This document shows positions 24,996-32,942 of a DNA stretch of 52,252 nucleotides, in pieces (the stretch's first letter is position 1; every line of letters begins with the position of its first letter). Below the pieces are notes generated by a model. The model was not told the DNA's origin and made no database searches. It was given only the letters and a program-made list of their open reading frames with translations. The position numbers and the translations under genes were made by a program. This stretch comes from Candidatus Nitrosopumilus sp. (GTDB taxonomy: Archaea > Thermoproteota > Nitrososphaeria > Nitrososphaerales > Nitrosopumilaceae), in contig JAOLZN010000009.1 of assembly GCA_028343855.1 (NCBI GenBank), forward strand, positions 1 through 52,252, given 5' to 3'.

Positions 24996-26072
24996 TTAAG
25001 CATCCAATCTTTTCATTCTAGCAGATAAAACGGGTAATTCTTTTTCTATAATTTTCTCGACTGCAGGAACGATTGTTGCTTTATCCTTTACACTTTCATC
25101 ATAGATTTCTGCAATTTGATCTCTAAATAGTAATTTAATTCCAGGAAGAGCTGTAATTCCTTCATCAACAGTTCTTGGATCAGATAAATCTAAAATCAAT
25201 GTACCTTTTTTCTTTTCTTCCATTACAAGACGAATTCTATCAAATGTAATTAAAAAGTAATCAGATGTTGTTGCAACAAAAATAATATCATATTTATCAA
25301 ATGTTGAATAAATATCATCAAATGATATTGGATTTCCACCAACAATATTACTAAATCCAGTAGCTCGTTCAATAGATCGACTAGTTACATCGTAAGAGAT
25401 TTCTTTTTTGTTTAGAGATTTTGCAACTAAAGCAGCAGGATTACCAGTACCAATTAACAAAACTTTCTTCTTTGAATCCAATCCTGCTTTCTCTTCAACT
25501 AATTTAACTGCAGTATCACCAAGAGAAACAATATCTTTTGCAATACCAGTAGTATCTCTCATTCTAGTAGATAATCGAATTACACTTTCAAATAATTTAT
25601 TCAGAATGGTACCTGATGTTCCTGCAGATTTAGCATGAGATAATGATTGAACTATTTCATCAAATACCTCTTGTTTCCCAACAACAAATGAATCAATTCC
25701 TGAACCTAAACGTAGGAGATTAAGATAGACATCATCACTTTTGTAAACCTCAATAGTTTGATCAAAATGATCAATGTCAATTTGTTCTAATTTTGTCAAA
25801 TTTATCCATGTTTCTTTTACTTGATTTAAAATGAGAGTTTTACCCTCAGCTCTTCTTGCATCTGGTGAATCAGTAGTTTCTGTATTGCTAACTGTAAAAA
25901 TTTCAATTCTACTTGCAGTTTGAATAATTATACATTCATCAACACCATCAATGTTCCTAAATGTCTCTGCTGCTGCTGCAACATCTTTGAAAGCAAATTT
26001 AGATAATTCATGTATAGGAACATTTTTGAAAGTCACTCTAGCATTCATTACATCAAAAATTACGTGGTCCAT
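24996..26072 (-). CDS. hemA: Glutamyl-tRNA reductase homologue with catalytic Cys replaced by Ala
   Basis: 358 residues (ATG at 26048, eight codons in, aligns best with the family start). The GluTR layout is clear: N-terminal catalytic domain, LLRLGSGIDSFVVGKQEVFDEI (given in two parts: LLRLGSGIDSF, VVGKQEVFDEI), then the NADPH domain KKVLLIGTGNPAALVAKSL and a C-terminal helix. The enzyme normally reduces Glu-tRNA(Glu) to glutamate semialdehyde for tetrapyrroles through a thioester on the Cys of S-T-C-N-R. Here that block reads IIIQTASRIEIF: Ala53 replaces the Cys, while T52 and R55 are kept. The only cysteine in the protein is C47, six residues earlier. It could be inactive, use another nucleophile, or be a regulator. 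Confidence 0.85.
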   Translation of the reverse strand: MDHVIFDVMNARVTFKNVPIHELSKFAFKDVAAAAETFRNIDGVDECIIIQTASRIEIFTVSNTETTDSPDARRAEGKTLILNQVKETWINLTKLEQIDIDHFDQTIEVYKSDDVYLNLLRLGSGIDSFVVGKQEVFDEIVQSLSHAKSAGTSGTILNKLFESVIRLSTRMRDTTGIAKDIVSLGDTAVKLVEEKAGLDSKKKVLLIGTGNPAALVAKSLNKKEISYDVTSRSIERATGFSNIVGGNPISFDDIYSTFDKYDIIFVATTSDYFLITFDRIRLVMEEKKKGTLILDLSDPRTVDEGITALPGIKLLFRDQIAEIYDESVKDKATIVPAVEKIIEKELPVLSARMKRLDA

Positions 26073-26086
26073 ATCATCATACCATC

Positions 26087-26803
26087 CTATGCACTAATTT
26101 TATTCCTTCCACCTTTGGCAGTTCTAAAAACATTCATTCCAATATAGAAATTTTCATGTATAGATTCTAAGTAAGTTATTTCATTTTCTGTTGCAAGTAT
26201 TTCTTTTTCGGTTGAATCAGGATCACTTTTTTGTTTAGCAAGTTTAGCTTTTAATTCATCTAAGAAGGAATCAACACCGCGTTCATAATTTGATACACCA
26301 CCAAATTCTGGACTAAGTACGTGTTGTGGATTATATTCTGGAGTTTGATCCTGAGGTGTTTCAGCTTGTCTTGTAATGGATTCTTGTTCATCTGCTGAAA
26401 GTATAGGTCTTGGGAATCTATCTTCTTTTTCTAACCAAAATTCAGGTTCTCCCATCTCTCGTCTAAAAATTTCTTCACCTTTTCTTTTGAAAGTGAAATC
26501 CACTTTTTTTGCAGTGTCTGCTTTAACTTCAGCAGCAATTGCTTTGTATTCCTCGTCAGCTGCTGCTTCCAATTCAGCTCTTGCTGCATTTGCTTTTTCA
26601 AGAGCAAGTTTCACTGCAGCTTCTGCATCAGCAACTGCTTTTGCATTTGCCTCTACTTTAGCTGCTGCTTCTTGAGCAATTTTAGATTCTGCTTCAGCTT
26701 TTGCGTCTTCAGTTTTTTTAATTTCCTCAGCAGATGGTTCTTCAGATTTAGTCTCTTCAGGAGATTTTGCTTCCACTTCAGATTCTTTTTTCTCTTCAGA
26801 CAA
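26087..26803 (-). CDS. Acidic Ala/Glu/Lys-rich coiled-coil protein, function unknown
   Basis: 238 residues. The first ~95 residues are low-complexity Glu/Lys/Ala with strong coiled-coil character (for example VADAEAAVKLALEKANAARA). The second half is more ordered, with FKRKGEEIFRREMGEPEFWL and PRPILSADEQESIT, then a final DSTEKEILATENEITYLES helix. No membrane segment, Cys or His cluster. It lies 14 bases upstream of the HemA homologue on the same strand, so the two are probably cotranscribed. I do not recognise a family. Confidence 0.7.
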   Translation of the reverse strand: MSEEKKESEVEAKSPEETKSEEPSAEEIKKTEDAKAEAESKIAQEAAAKVEANAKAVADAEAAVKLALEKANAARAELEAAADEEYKAIAAEVKADTAKKVDFTFKRKGEEIFRREMGEPEFWLEKEDRFPRPILSADEQESITRQAETPQDQTPEYNPQHVLSPEFGGVSNYERGVDSFLDELKAKLAKQKSDPDSTEKEILATENEITYLESIHENFYIGMNVFRTAKGGRNKISA

Positions 26804-26914
26804 TAAATTTCCCTAAAATTCCCTGAATTTTAAGATTCTTGTAAGAAGAAATTTGATAATAATTTTAATAATTAGAAAAATTGATCGCTAAAATAATCAA
26901 ATAATTAGAAATAA

Positions 26915-26992
26915 TGGCGCCCTCGGCGGGATTTGAACACGCGTCTCAGCCGTGACAGGGCCGAATTCTAGACCGGGCTATACTACAAGGGC
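26915..26992 (-). tRNA. tRNA-Asp (GTC), CCA encoded
   Basis: Acceptor GCCCTTG/CGAGGGC, discriminator G as expected for Asp, and CCA encoded at the 3' end (complement of 26915-26917). Anticodon stem CGGCC/GGCTG, loop CTGTCAC, anticodon GTC (complement of 26954-26956). The T arm GCGTG-TTCAAAT-CCCGC contains one T-C mismatch in its stem. Confidence 0.93.
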
Positions 26993-27087
26993 ACAAGTAC
27001 TATGAATCAAAATCCTAGATTAAAAGTTTCTGTCATAACACAGATTTCTAAAAGACTAAATTATACACGAAAATAATTTTTATGTGT

Positions 27088-27161
27088 GGGTCTATGGCGC
27101 AGCCAGGTAGCGCACCGGACTTTTAATCCGGTTGTCGAGGGTCCGAATCCCTCTAGACCCG
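27088..27161 (+). tRNA. tRNA-Lys (TTT)
   Basis: Acceptor GGGTCTA/TAGACCC, discriminator G, anticodon stem CCGGA/TCCGG, loop CTTTTAA, anticodon TTT at 27122-27124. The T arm is GAGGG-TCCGAAT-CCCTC. No encoded CCA. A TATA-like AATTATACAC centred near 27062 is 26 bases upstream of G1. Confidence 0.95.
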
Positions 27162-27176
27162 CTCCCTTTCTATTAA

Positions 27177-28637
27177 TCAAGTGAGATCATTAACTAATTT
27201 CTGAAGTTCATCAATGGATGATTTGATTTTATTTTCTCTTTTAGACATATCAGATCTCCAAGTATTGATTTTTTGAATTCTATCAGAAATCATTCTTTTT
27301 TGTTCATCATAACCTGAAGAACCAAATGATTTTCTATCTTTTAGAGATGAAACAACACTAGTTGTAGAAATAATTTTAGAAACAATTTTTGGATCTACTT
27401 TAGTACCAATAACAGATTTTTTGATTTCCATAGAAGATAATTTAGAAATAGGTTTTTTTGAATCATGTGCTAATTGTACCAAAATACCTGCAATTTTATG
27501 CGTCACTCTAAATGGAACTCCTTCTTGTACTAATTTTTCAGCAATATCCAATGCAATTAGATTACTTGATTCAGTAACTTTTTTCATTTGTTTTTCATTT
27601 ACTTTCATAGTTAGAATAATTGATTTTATAATTAGTAATGCACTGATAGAAATTTTTGATGTAGACCAAATAGATGATTTGATTTGTTGTAGATCTCGTC
27701 CATAACCAGAGGATAAACCTTTGACAGTAGTCAAAATTGCAGTTAGATTACCAATAATTTCTGCAGTTTTACCTCTAGTCAATTCTAAAATATCAGGATT
27801 CTTTTTTTGAGGCATAACACTAGAAGGTGATGTAAATTCATCAGATAATTCAATAAAAGAAAATTCAGATGTAGACCAAATAATAAAATCTTCAGAAATT
27901 CTACTTAGATTAGTCATCAAAATAGTAATCATTGCAACATACTCTGCTACAAAATCGCGTGCACTGGTTGCATCAAGAGAATTTTCAACAACATTGTCAA
28001 AACCCAACATCTTTGCAGTGCTATGTCTATCAATTGCAATACTTGTACCTCCAATAGGACCAGCTCCAAGTGGACTTTGATTAATTCTTTCAAAAGTATC
28101 AAACAATCGTTGGAAATCTCTAGACAAAACATCTGCTTGAGCTAAAAGATAATGTGAAAACAAACCTGCTTGAGCTTGTTGAAGATGAGTGTAAAATGGC
28201 ATTATTGTTTTTTGATGATTTTTTGAAACAGATACAAGTGATTCAATAGTATCTAAAAGACAATTACAAATAATATTGATGTCATCTCTAATTTTCATTC
28301 TTATATCTAAAACAACTTGATCATTTCTTGATCTTGCTGTGTGCATTTTTCCTCCACTTGCCATACCCGATTTTTTGATTACCAATGATTCAATTAATTC
28401 ATGAATATCTTCTGCACCAGATGATGAATCAAATTTTTCACTTTTCAAATCTTCTAAAGAAGATAAAATTTTTTTTGCATCATTTTTGCTTATAATTTTA
28501 TTTTCTAGTAACATTACTGTATGAGCCTGACTACCAATAATATCATACAGAGCAATTTGAGAATCATCATCTATAGATGAGACATAATCTAGAGTGATAT
28601 TGCTTAAATCAGTCCCAAGTCGTGAACGATACAACAC
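27177..28637 (-). CDS. argH: Argininosuccinate lyase
   Basis: 486 residues from a GTG at 28637. It splits argininosuccinate into arginine and fumarate, the last step of arginine synthesis. The superfamily signature is FTSPSSVMPQKKNPDILE, with the catalytic Ser in the flexible SSVMPQKKNP loop; HTARSRNDQV and HTHLQQAQAG-like YTHLQQAQAGLFSHY hold the other active-site residues. Length is near normal (~460). The gene is divergent from the MIP18 gene with a 45-bp gap holding a single TATA element, and the fumarate it makes is a substrate relative of the neighbouring succinate dehydrogenase. Confidence 0.94.
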   Translation of the reverse strand: MLYRSRLGTDLSNITLDYVSSIDDDSQIALYDIIGSQAHTVMLLENKIISKNDAKKILSSLEDLKSEKFDSSSGAEDIHELIESLVIKKSGMASGGKMHTARSRNDQVVLDIRMKIRDDINIICNCLLDTIESLVSVSKNHQKTIMPFYTHLQQAQAGLFSHYLLAQADVLSRDFQRLFDTFERINQSPLGAGPIGGTSIAIDRHSTAKMLGFDNVVENSLDATSARDFVAEYVAMITILMTNLSRISEDFIIWSTSEFSFIELSDEFTSPSSVMPQKKNPDILELTRGKTAEIIGNLTAILTTVKGLSSGYGRDLQQIKSSIWSTSKISISALLIIKSIILTMKVNEKQMKKVTESSNLIALDIAEKLVQEGVPFRVTHKIAGILVQLAHDSKKPISKLSSMEIKKSVIGTKVDPKIVSKIISTTSVVSSLKDRKSFGSSGYDEQKRMISDRIQKINTWRSDMSKRENKIKSSIDELQKLVNDLT

Positions 28638-28654
28638 CTAAGGTTGTAAAATGG

Positions 28655-28663
28655 TTATATATA
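28655..28663. promoter_or_regulatory. Single TATA element between divergent argH and MIP18 gene
   Basis: TTATATATA, nearly symmetrical, is centred 24 bp upstream of the MIP18 ATG (28683) and 22 bp upstream of the argH GTG (28637). The intergenic gap is only 45 bp and no second TATA is visible, so one box appears to serve both leaderless genes. Confidence 0.5.
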
Positions 28664-28682
28664 GCATAAATGATTTTTCGAC

Positions 28683-29027
28683 ATGAGCCAAGATATCAAA
28701 TTACTTAGGGTCAAAATTTTTGATGAATTATCAAAGATTGTAGATCCAGAAATCAACACATCCATTGTGGAATTAGAATTAATTGATGAAGTAGACATCA
28801 ATGATAGTAATGTTAAGGTGGATTTGCATCTAACTAGTCCTTTCTGTCCAGCAGTATTTGGTTTCAAAATTTGCCAAGATGTTCATGATTATCTATTGAA
28901 AGTAGATGGGGTAGAGGATGTCAAAGTAAATGTGTCAAATCATTTTATGGCAGAACAAATCAACAACCAGGTAAACAATAGTCCTAATCCCAATAAAGTA
29001 AATGAACTTCCAAAAAAAACAGATTAA
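28683..29027 (+). CDS. MIP18/DUF59-family Fe-S cluster assembly factor
   Basis: 114 residues. The family core is complete: ELSKIVDPEINTSIVELELI (given whole, 20 residues), then HLTSPFCPAV with the conserved Cys near position 59, and a final EDVKVNVSNH strand. Related proteins (SufT, PaaD, MIP18) help load or repair Fe-S clusters. The last ~25 residues are an unstructured Asn/Pro/Lys tail. The 3' end overlaps the convergent sdhB by 4 bases, and the placement next to an Fe-S enzyme is suggestive. Confidence 0.85.
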   Translation: MSQDIKLLRVKIFDELSKIVDPEINTSIVELELIDEVDINDSNVKVDLHLTSPFCPAVFGFKICQDVHDYLLKVDGVEDVKVNVSNHFMAEQINNQVNNSPNPNKVNELPKKTD

Positions 29028-29791
29028 CTTCTAAATCCTAAAAGGTATCCTCTTAGGAATTGAATACCCATAGCAGGATCAACACCTTTTGGACATACCT
29101 GGCTACATGAACCAGCAAAGTGACATCTCCAAATTCCATGGGATTCATCAATTATGTCAAGTCTAGTATCTTTTCCTTTGTCTCTACTATCAGCAACATA
29201 GCGATATGCTTGTGCTAATGCTTGAGGTCCTACAAATGAGGAATCAGTAGTCATAGTTGGACATGCAGAATTACACAAACCACATTTTATACAATTTGCA
29301 AATTGAATATAATTTTCAACTTCTTTAGGAGATTGTAAAAATTCTTTTTCATTAGAATTCACTTCAGAATCATCATTAATTAAATAAGGTTTGATTTTGT
29401 GGTGTGTGTCAAATAATCTTTCAAACTTTACTGCCAAATCACGAATTACTGGAAAATTATTCATAGGTTCAACAGTTACAACATTAGAATCTAATTCACT
29501 AATTTTAGTAAAACATGCTAATCGGGGTTTACCGTTAATCAACATACCACAAGATCCACATGTAGCTTGTCTGCAAGAATAACGAACAGCTACTGAATGA
29601 TCATGATGTTTTTTAACATCTAGAATTGCTTCTAGTACTGTTGTCCATTTTTCATATGATACGGTAAACTCCATGAATTTGTTTGTTTCATCAAATTCAG
29701 GATTAAATCTTGAAATTCTAAGTAAAATGGATTTTGTTGTAGAAAGTGGATTTGGTGGTTGTTCATCTGCAACACTAGAAACCTGAGCCAT
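29024..29791 (-). CDS. sdhB: Succinate dehydrogenase iron-sulfur subunit
   Basis: 255 residues. The [2Fe-2S] site is C73-x4-C78-x2-C81 and C93 (CRQATCGSCGMLINGKPRLAC without its last base context). The [4Fe-4S] motif is CIKCGLCNSACPT, and the third site CHFAGSCSQVCPKG supplies [3Fe-4S] ligands plus the fourth Cys of the middle cluster. It conducts electrons from SdhA flavin to quinone. It is the last gene of the sdhA-C-D-B operon, 2 bases after the anchor gene. Confidence 0.95.
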   Translation of the reverse strand: MAQVSSVADEQPPNPLSTTKSILLRISRFNPEFDETNKFMEFTVSYEKWTTVLEAILDVKKHHDHSVAVRYSCRQATCGSCGMLINGKPRLACFTKISELDSNVVTVEPMNNFPVIRDLAVKFERLFDTHHKIKPYLINDDSEVNSNEKEFLQSPKEVENYIQFANCIKCGLCNSACPTMTTDSSFVGPQALAQAYRYVADSRDKGKDTRLDIIDESHGIWRCHFAGSCSQVCPKGVDPAMGIQFLRGYLLGFRS

Positions 29792-29793
29792 TT

Positions 29794-30138
29794 CTATACC
29801 ATCCCCATATTTGTCATAATTATTGTTCTTGAGCCATATCCAATTAATACAATCATTCCTATTACAACACCGTACGAAACAGCCTTTTCATAAACCCTAC
29901 CTTGTTTTAGTTCTAGTAAAATAACTCTTAATCCATTAAATCCATGTACTGCAAGTAAAATCAAAATCAATTCAAGCATTATTACATAAGGAACGGATCG
30001 ATAATTTGCTAAAACGTTTTCATAAGATAAAGAGTCTGAAAACCCAGTTGTTAAACGCATTAAAATATGAACTGCAACTAATCCAACTGATGCTAAAGCA
30101 GTCCCATAGTGAATTTTCATTATTGTACTTTCTTTCAT
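29794..30138 (-). CDS. sdhD: Succinate dehydrogenase membrane anchor subunit
   Basis: 114 residues from the ATG at 30138, one base after the sdhC stop; a TTG at 30150 would overlap sdhC. Three hydrophobic helices. H24 (VAVHILMRL) and H65 in AVHGFNGLRVILLE are candidates for haem b ligation, the second in the H-x-x-N-G-x-R pattern seen in SdhC/D proteins. It anchors SdhAB to the membrane and helps form the quinone site. Confidence 0.85.
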   Translation of the reverse strand: MKESTIMKIHYGTALASVGLVAVHILMRLTTGFSDSLSYENVLANYRSVPYVIMLELILILLAVHGFNGLRVILLELKQGRVYEKAVSYGVVIGMIVLIGYGSRTIIMTNMGMV

Positions 30139-30139
30139 T

Positions 30140-30571
30140 TTATTCACCAAACATTACTGCCATTCCATACATCATTGCAACTGCTGCAAGGACGATGGAG
30201 GAGTAAATTCCTATTTTATGTCTATAATTTTGGGATGCAGGGTCATATGGATAATCTGGTCTGGCAGGTTTTCCCACACCAACACCACCATGTCCCAACA
30301 TAATTCTAATTCCATTTCCAGTATGAAAAACACACATACCAATTACAAGAACTAAAAAGATATGACCTTCAGTGGTTTGAGTCATTGCTAGAAAATCATC
30401 CCAGCCCATTCTACCTCGTAAAATATTACTTGTTTCATAAACATGTGCAATAAAGTAGCCTAACAATCCCAATCCAGTTAAACGCATTAACAGATAGGCT
30501 ATTCTTTCAATTCCATAACGGCCAGGGTTGGCCATTCCTTTGATGCCTTCTTTATTTTCATCTTGAGTCAT
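30140..30571 (-). CDS. sdhC: Succinate dehydrogenase cytochrome b-like anchor subunit
   Basis: 143 residues; the ATG directly follows the sdhA stop. RIAYLLMRLTGLGLLGYFIAHV starts the first helix (quoted in part: LLMRLTGLGLLGYF), with H43 at its end. H83 in CVFHTGNGIRIMLGH is in the canonical haem b ligand motif (H-x-x-N-G-I-R). An ATG 12 codons in (MANPGRYG) is an alternative start. It forms the membrane domain with SdhD. Confidence 0.9.
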   Translation of the reverse strand: MTQDENKEGIKGMANPGRYGIERIAYLLMRLTGLGLLGYFIAHVYETSNILRGRMGWDDFLAMTQTTEGHIFLVLVIGMCVFHTGNGIRIMLGHGGVGVGKPARPDYPYDPASQNYRHKIGIYSSIVLAAVAMMYGMAVMFGE

Positions 30572-32284
30572 CTAGTATTTTCTCTCCACTGGTTTGTATT
30601 TAGTAATTGTTACAGGATGTGTTTTCATTATTGGTTCAATTGGATCATAATATGCAAGTGTGTGATATAAGAAATTTTCATCATCACGTTTAGGATAATC
30701 AGTTCTTGAATGAGCACCACGAGATTCTTTACGATTTATTGCACCAACTAGTAGAACTTCAGCAACTCGGAACATAGAATCAAGTTCCATTACATTTGCA
30801 AAATTAGTATTGTACTCTTTTGCTTTATCATCAACATGTTTCCAAGCTTGTTTTTTTAATTCTCTAACTTTCTTTAAACCATCAACAAGATCAGTTTCAT
30901 TTCTGAAAACATATGCTTTGTCATTCAAAGTATCAGTTAGTTCTTGTCTAATTTCATATGGGTTTACATCTCCATTTCCTCTAAATATTCCATCATAGAT
31001 TCTTTTTTCTTCCAAAGCAACTAAATGATGAGGCCATTGATCACCATTATTATTATTCATAGCATATTCTGCAGCTAGTTCACCAGTAATTTTTCCCCAA
31101 ACAATACATTCAGAAGTGGAATTAGCACCTAAACGATTTGAGCCGTGTACACTGTTACATGCGGCCTCACCAGCAGCCCAAACACCTTGAATTTCAGTTG
31201 CACCATCAATATCAGTATGTAATCCACCCATCATATAGTGACAAACAGGTCTAATGTCAAGCAAATCTTTGGAAGGATCTATTCCTGAAAATTTAATTGA
31301 AATTTCTCTAATTCCACCTAATTTTTCTTTAATTTTTTCATCACCAAGATGTCTCAAATCAAGTTTCATACAATCAACACCAGTTTCATGTTTGAATCCA
31401 CGACTTTCTTGAATTTCGGTCATAATTGATCTTGAAACAATATCACGTGGAGCTAATTCCATTTTTCCAGCAGCGTAAGTTTTCATAAATCGTTCTCCTT
31501 GATTGTTTAGCAAGTATCCACCTTCTCCTCTTGCACCTTCAGTAATTAAAATTCCAGATGGTAAAATTCCAGTTGGATGAAATTGTACAAATTCCATATC
31601 CTTTAATGCCATACCAGCGCGGAATCCCATATCTAATCCGTCAGGAGTAGATGATAGTGCATAAGTTGAAAAACTATACAAACGTCCAGCTCCACCGGTT
31701 GCAATGATCAAAGCTTTTCCTTTAATGGTGTAAAAATTACCAGAAGATAATTCAATTGCAGTAACACCCATGAATTTTTTACTATCATGGATAATTGATG
31801 TTACAAACCATTCGTTAAGATATTCAATATTATCATATTTTTGACATGTATCATACAAAGTTTGCATTTCATAAAATCCAACTTTATCTGATGCATAAGT
31901 TGCTCTAGGAAAACTGTAACCACCAAAATTTCGTTGATCAATTCTACCATCATCTCTTCTAGACCAAGGCATTCCCCAATGATCCAATTGACGAATTTCT
32001 TTTGGCATTTCAACACAAAGTCGTTCTGCAACATCTTGGTCTGCAAGAAAATCACTTCCTTTTACAGTGTCATAAACATGAGATTCAATTGTATCACCTT
32101 CATCCTCAAAAAGTACTGCAGCAGTTCCACCTTCTGCAGAAACTGAATGAGAACGCATTACTTGAACTTTAGAAACAACACCAATCTTTAGATGTGGACC
32201 TTTCTTTGCAGCTGAGATTGCGGCTCTTAATCCTGCAAGACCAGAACCACAAATGATGAGATCAAATTCTAATGAATTAGCCAT
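30572..32284 (-). CDS. sdhA: Succinate dehydrogenase flavoprotein subunit
   Basis: 570 residues. FAD-binding N-terminus FDLIICGSGLAGLRAAISAA, the covalent-flavin segment MRSHSVSAEGGTAAVLF with its His, the substrate segment FVQFHPTGILPSGILITEGARGEGG (in parts), and the C-terminal HGSNRLGANS motif. It oxidises succinate to fumarate. First gene of the operon; a TATA-like ATATTTAA at ~32309-32318 lies about 30 bases upstream. It is divergent from the PadR gene, whose operator is 74 bp from this ATG, so PadR could affect sdh too. Confidence 0.96.
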   Translation of the reverse strand: MANSLEFDLIICGSGLAGLRAAISAAKKGPHLKIGVVSKVQVMRSHSVSAEGGTAAVLFEDEGDTIESHVYDTVKGSDFLADQDVAERLCVEMPKEIRQLDHWGMPWSRRDDGRIDQRNFGGYSFPRATYASDKVGFYEMQTLYDTCQKYDNIEYLNEWFVTSIIHDSKKFMGVTAIELSSGNFYTIKGKALIIATGGAGRLYSFSTYALSSTPDGLDMGFRAGMALKDMEFVQFHPTGILPSGILITEGARGEGGYLLNNQGERFMKTYAAGKMELAPRDIVSRSIMTEIQESRGFKHETGVDCMKLDLRHLGDEKIKEKLGGIREISIKFSGIDPSKDLLDIRPVCHYMMGGLHTDIDGATEIQGVWAAGEAACNSVHGSNRLGANSTSECIVWGKITGELAAEYAMNNNNGDQWPHHLVALEEKRIYDGIFRGNGDVNPYEIRQELTDTLNDKAYVFRNETDLVDGLKKVRELKKQAWKHVDDKAKEYNTNFANVMELDSMFRVAEVLLVGAINRKESRGAHSRTDYPKRDDENFLYHTLAYYDPIEPIMKTHPVTITKYKPVERKY

Positions 32285-32357
32285 TTTTAATACAAAAATA
32301 GTATTTTTGGGTTAAATATGAAGTATTGTTCAAGTAGATTCAGAAATATTAAAATAT

Positions 32358-32381
32358 ATCACTAGTGATATCACTAGTGAT
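32358..32381. promoter_or_regulatory. Tandem palindromic operator at the PadR gene start
   Basis: Two abutting copies of the perfect 12-bp palindrome ATCACTAGTGAT (32358-32369 and 32370-32381), so the 24-bp whole is itself palindromic. It lies directly after a TATA-like AAAATATAT (32351-32359, centre 25 bp from the ATG) and covers the expected transcription start and the first bases of the ATG at 32380. Such placement fits autorepression by a dimeric winged-helix PadR protein. Confidence 0.75.
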
Positions 32382-32904
32382 GATTTCAGAATGGTTTCAA
32401 AGAGTAGGAAGTTCAATACCAAGAGGATTTTCAAGATATTTCATATTAGAATTGTTAAAAGAGAAAACATACACGGGAAAAGAAATTATTGATTATGCTG
32501 TTGAACAAAGTAATGGGATTTGGAAACCATCTCCAGGATTAATCTATCCACTGCTAGGCAGATTATTGGATGAGAAATTAATTGAGGAAACAAAAGATGG
32601 AAGATATCAATTAACTAAGCAGGGTTTAGAAACAGCACAAGATGTGGATAAAATCAATGATATTGTAAAAAATCAATTAGAAGTTTTATTCAGATTGGGA
32701 AATGTAGGAAGATTTGTTGCATTAGATTTATTAGAAAAAATTTCATCTATGGGTTCCATTTTAAGTTCTAATTTATCAAATATGACAGATGATGAAACTC
32801 AAAAATATAAAAAATTTCTTCAAGATGAATTAGATAAAATGAATGGAGGTAAAGCAACAAAAAAGGACACAGATAGAAAAGGTAAAAAGATCAAAATAGA
32901 ATAA
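32380..32904 (+). CDS. PadR-family transcriptional regulator
   Basis: 174 residues from the ATG at 32380. An in-frame GTG at 32365 would put translation inside the operator and only 10 bp from the TATA box, so the ATG is preferred. N-terminal winged helix: SRYFILELLKEKTYTGKEII, then SPGLIYPLLGRLLDEKLIEE with the Y-P-x-L-x-R-L recognition-helix pattern of PadR, and RYQLTKQG as the wing. The C-terminal ~80 residues form dimerisation helices, ending in a Lys-rich tail. It likely represses itself; whether it controls the lyase 38 bases downstream or the divergent sdh operon is inference. Confidence 0.88.
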   Translation: MISEWFQRVGSSIPRGFSRYFILELLKEKTYTGKEIIDYAVEQSNGIWKPSPGLIYPLLGRLLDEKLIEETKDGRYQLTKQGLETAQDVDKINDIVKNQLEVLFRLGNVGRFVALDLLEKISSMGSILSSNLSNMTDDETQKYKKFLQDELDKMNGGKATKKDTDRKGKKIKIE

Positions 32905-32942
32905 TAAATAATTAATAAATAATTCAAAGAAAATAGAAACTT

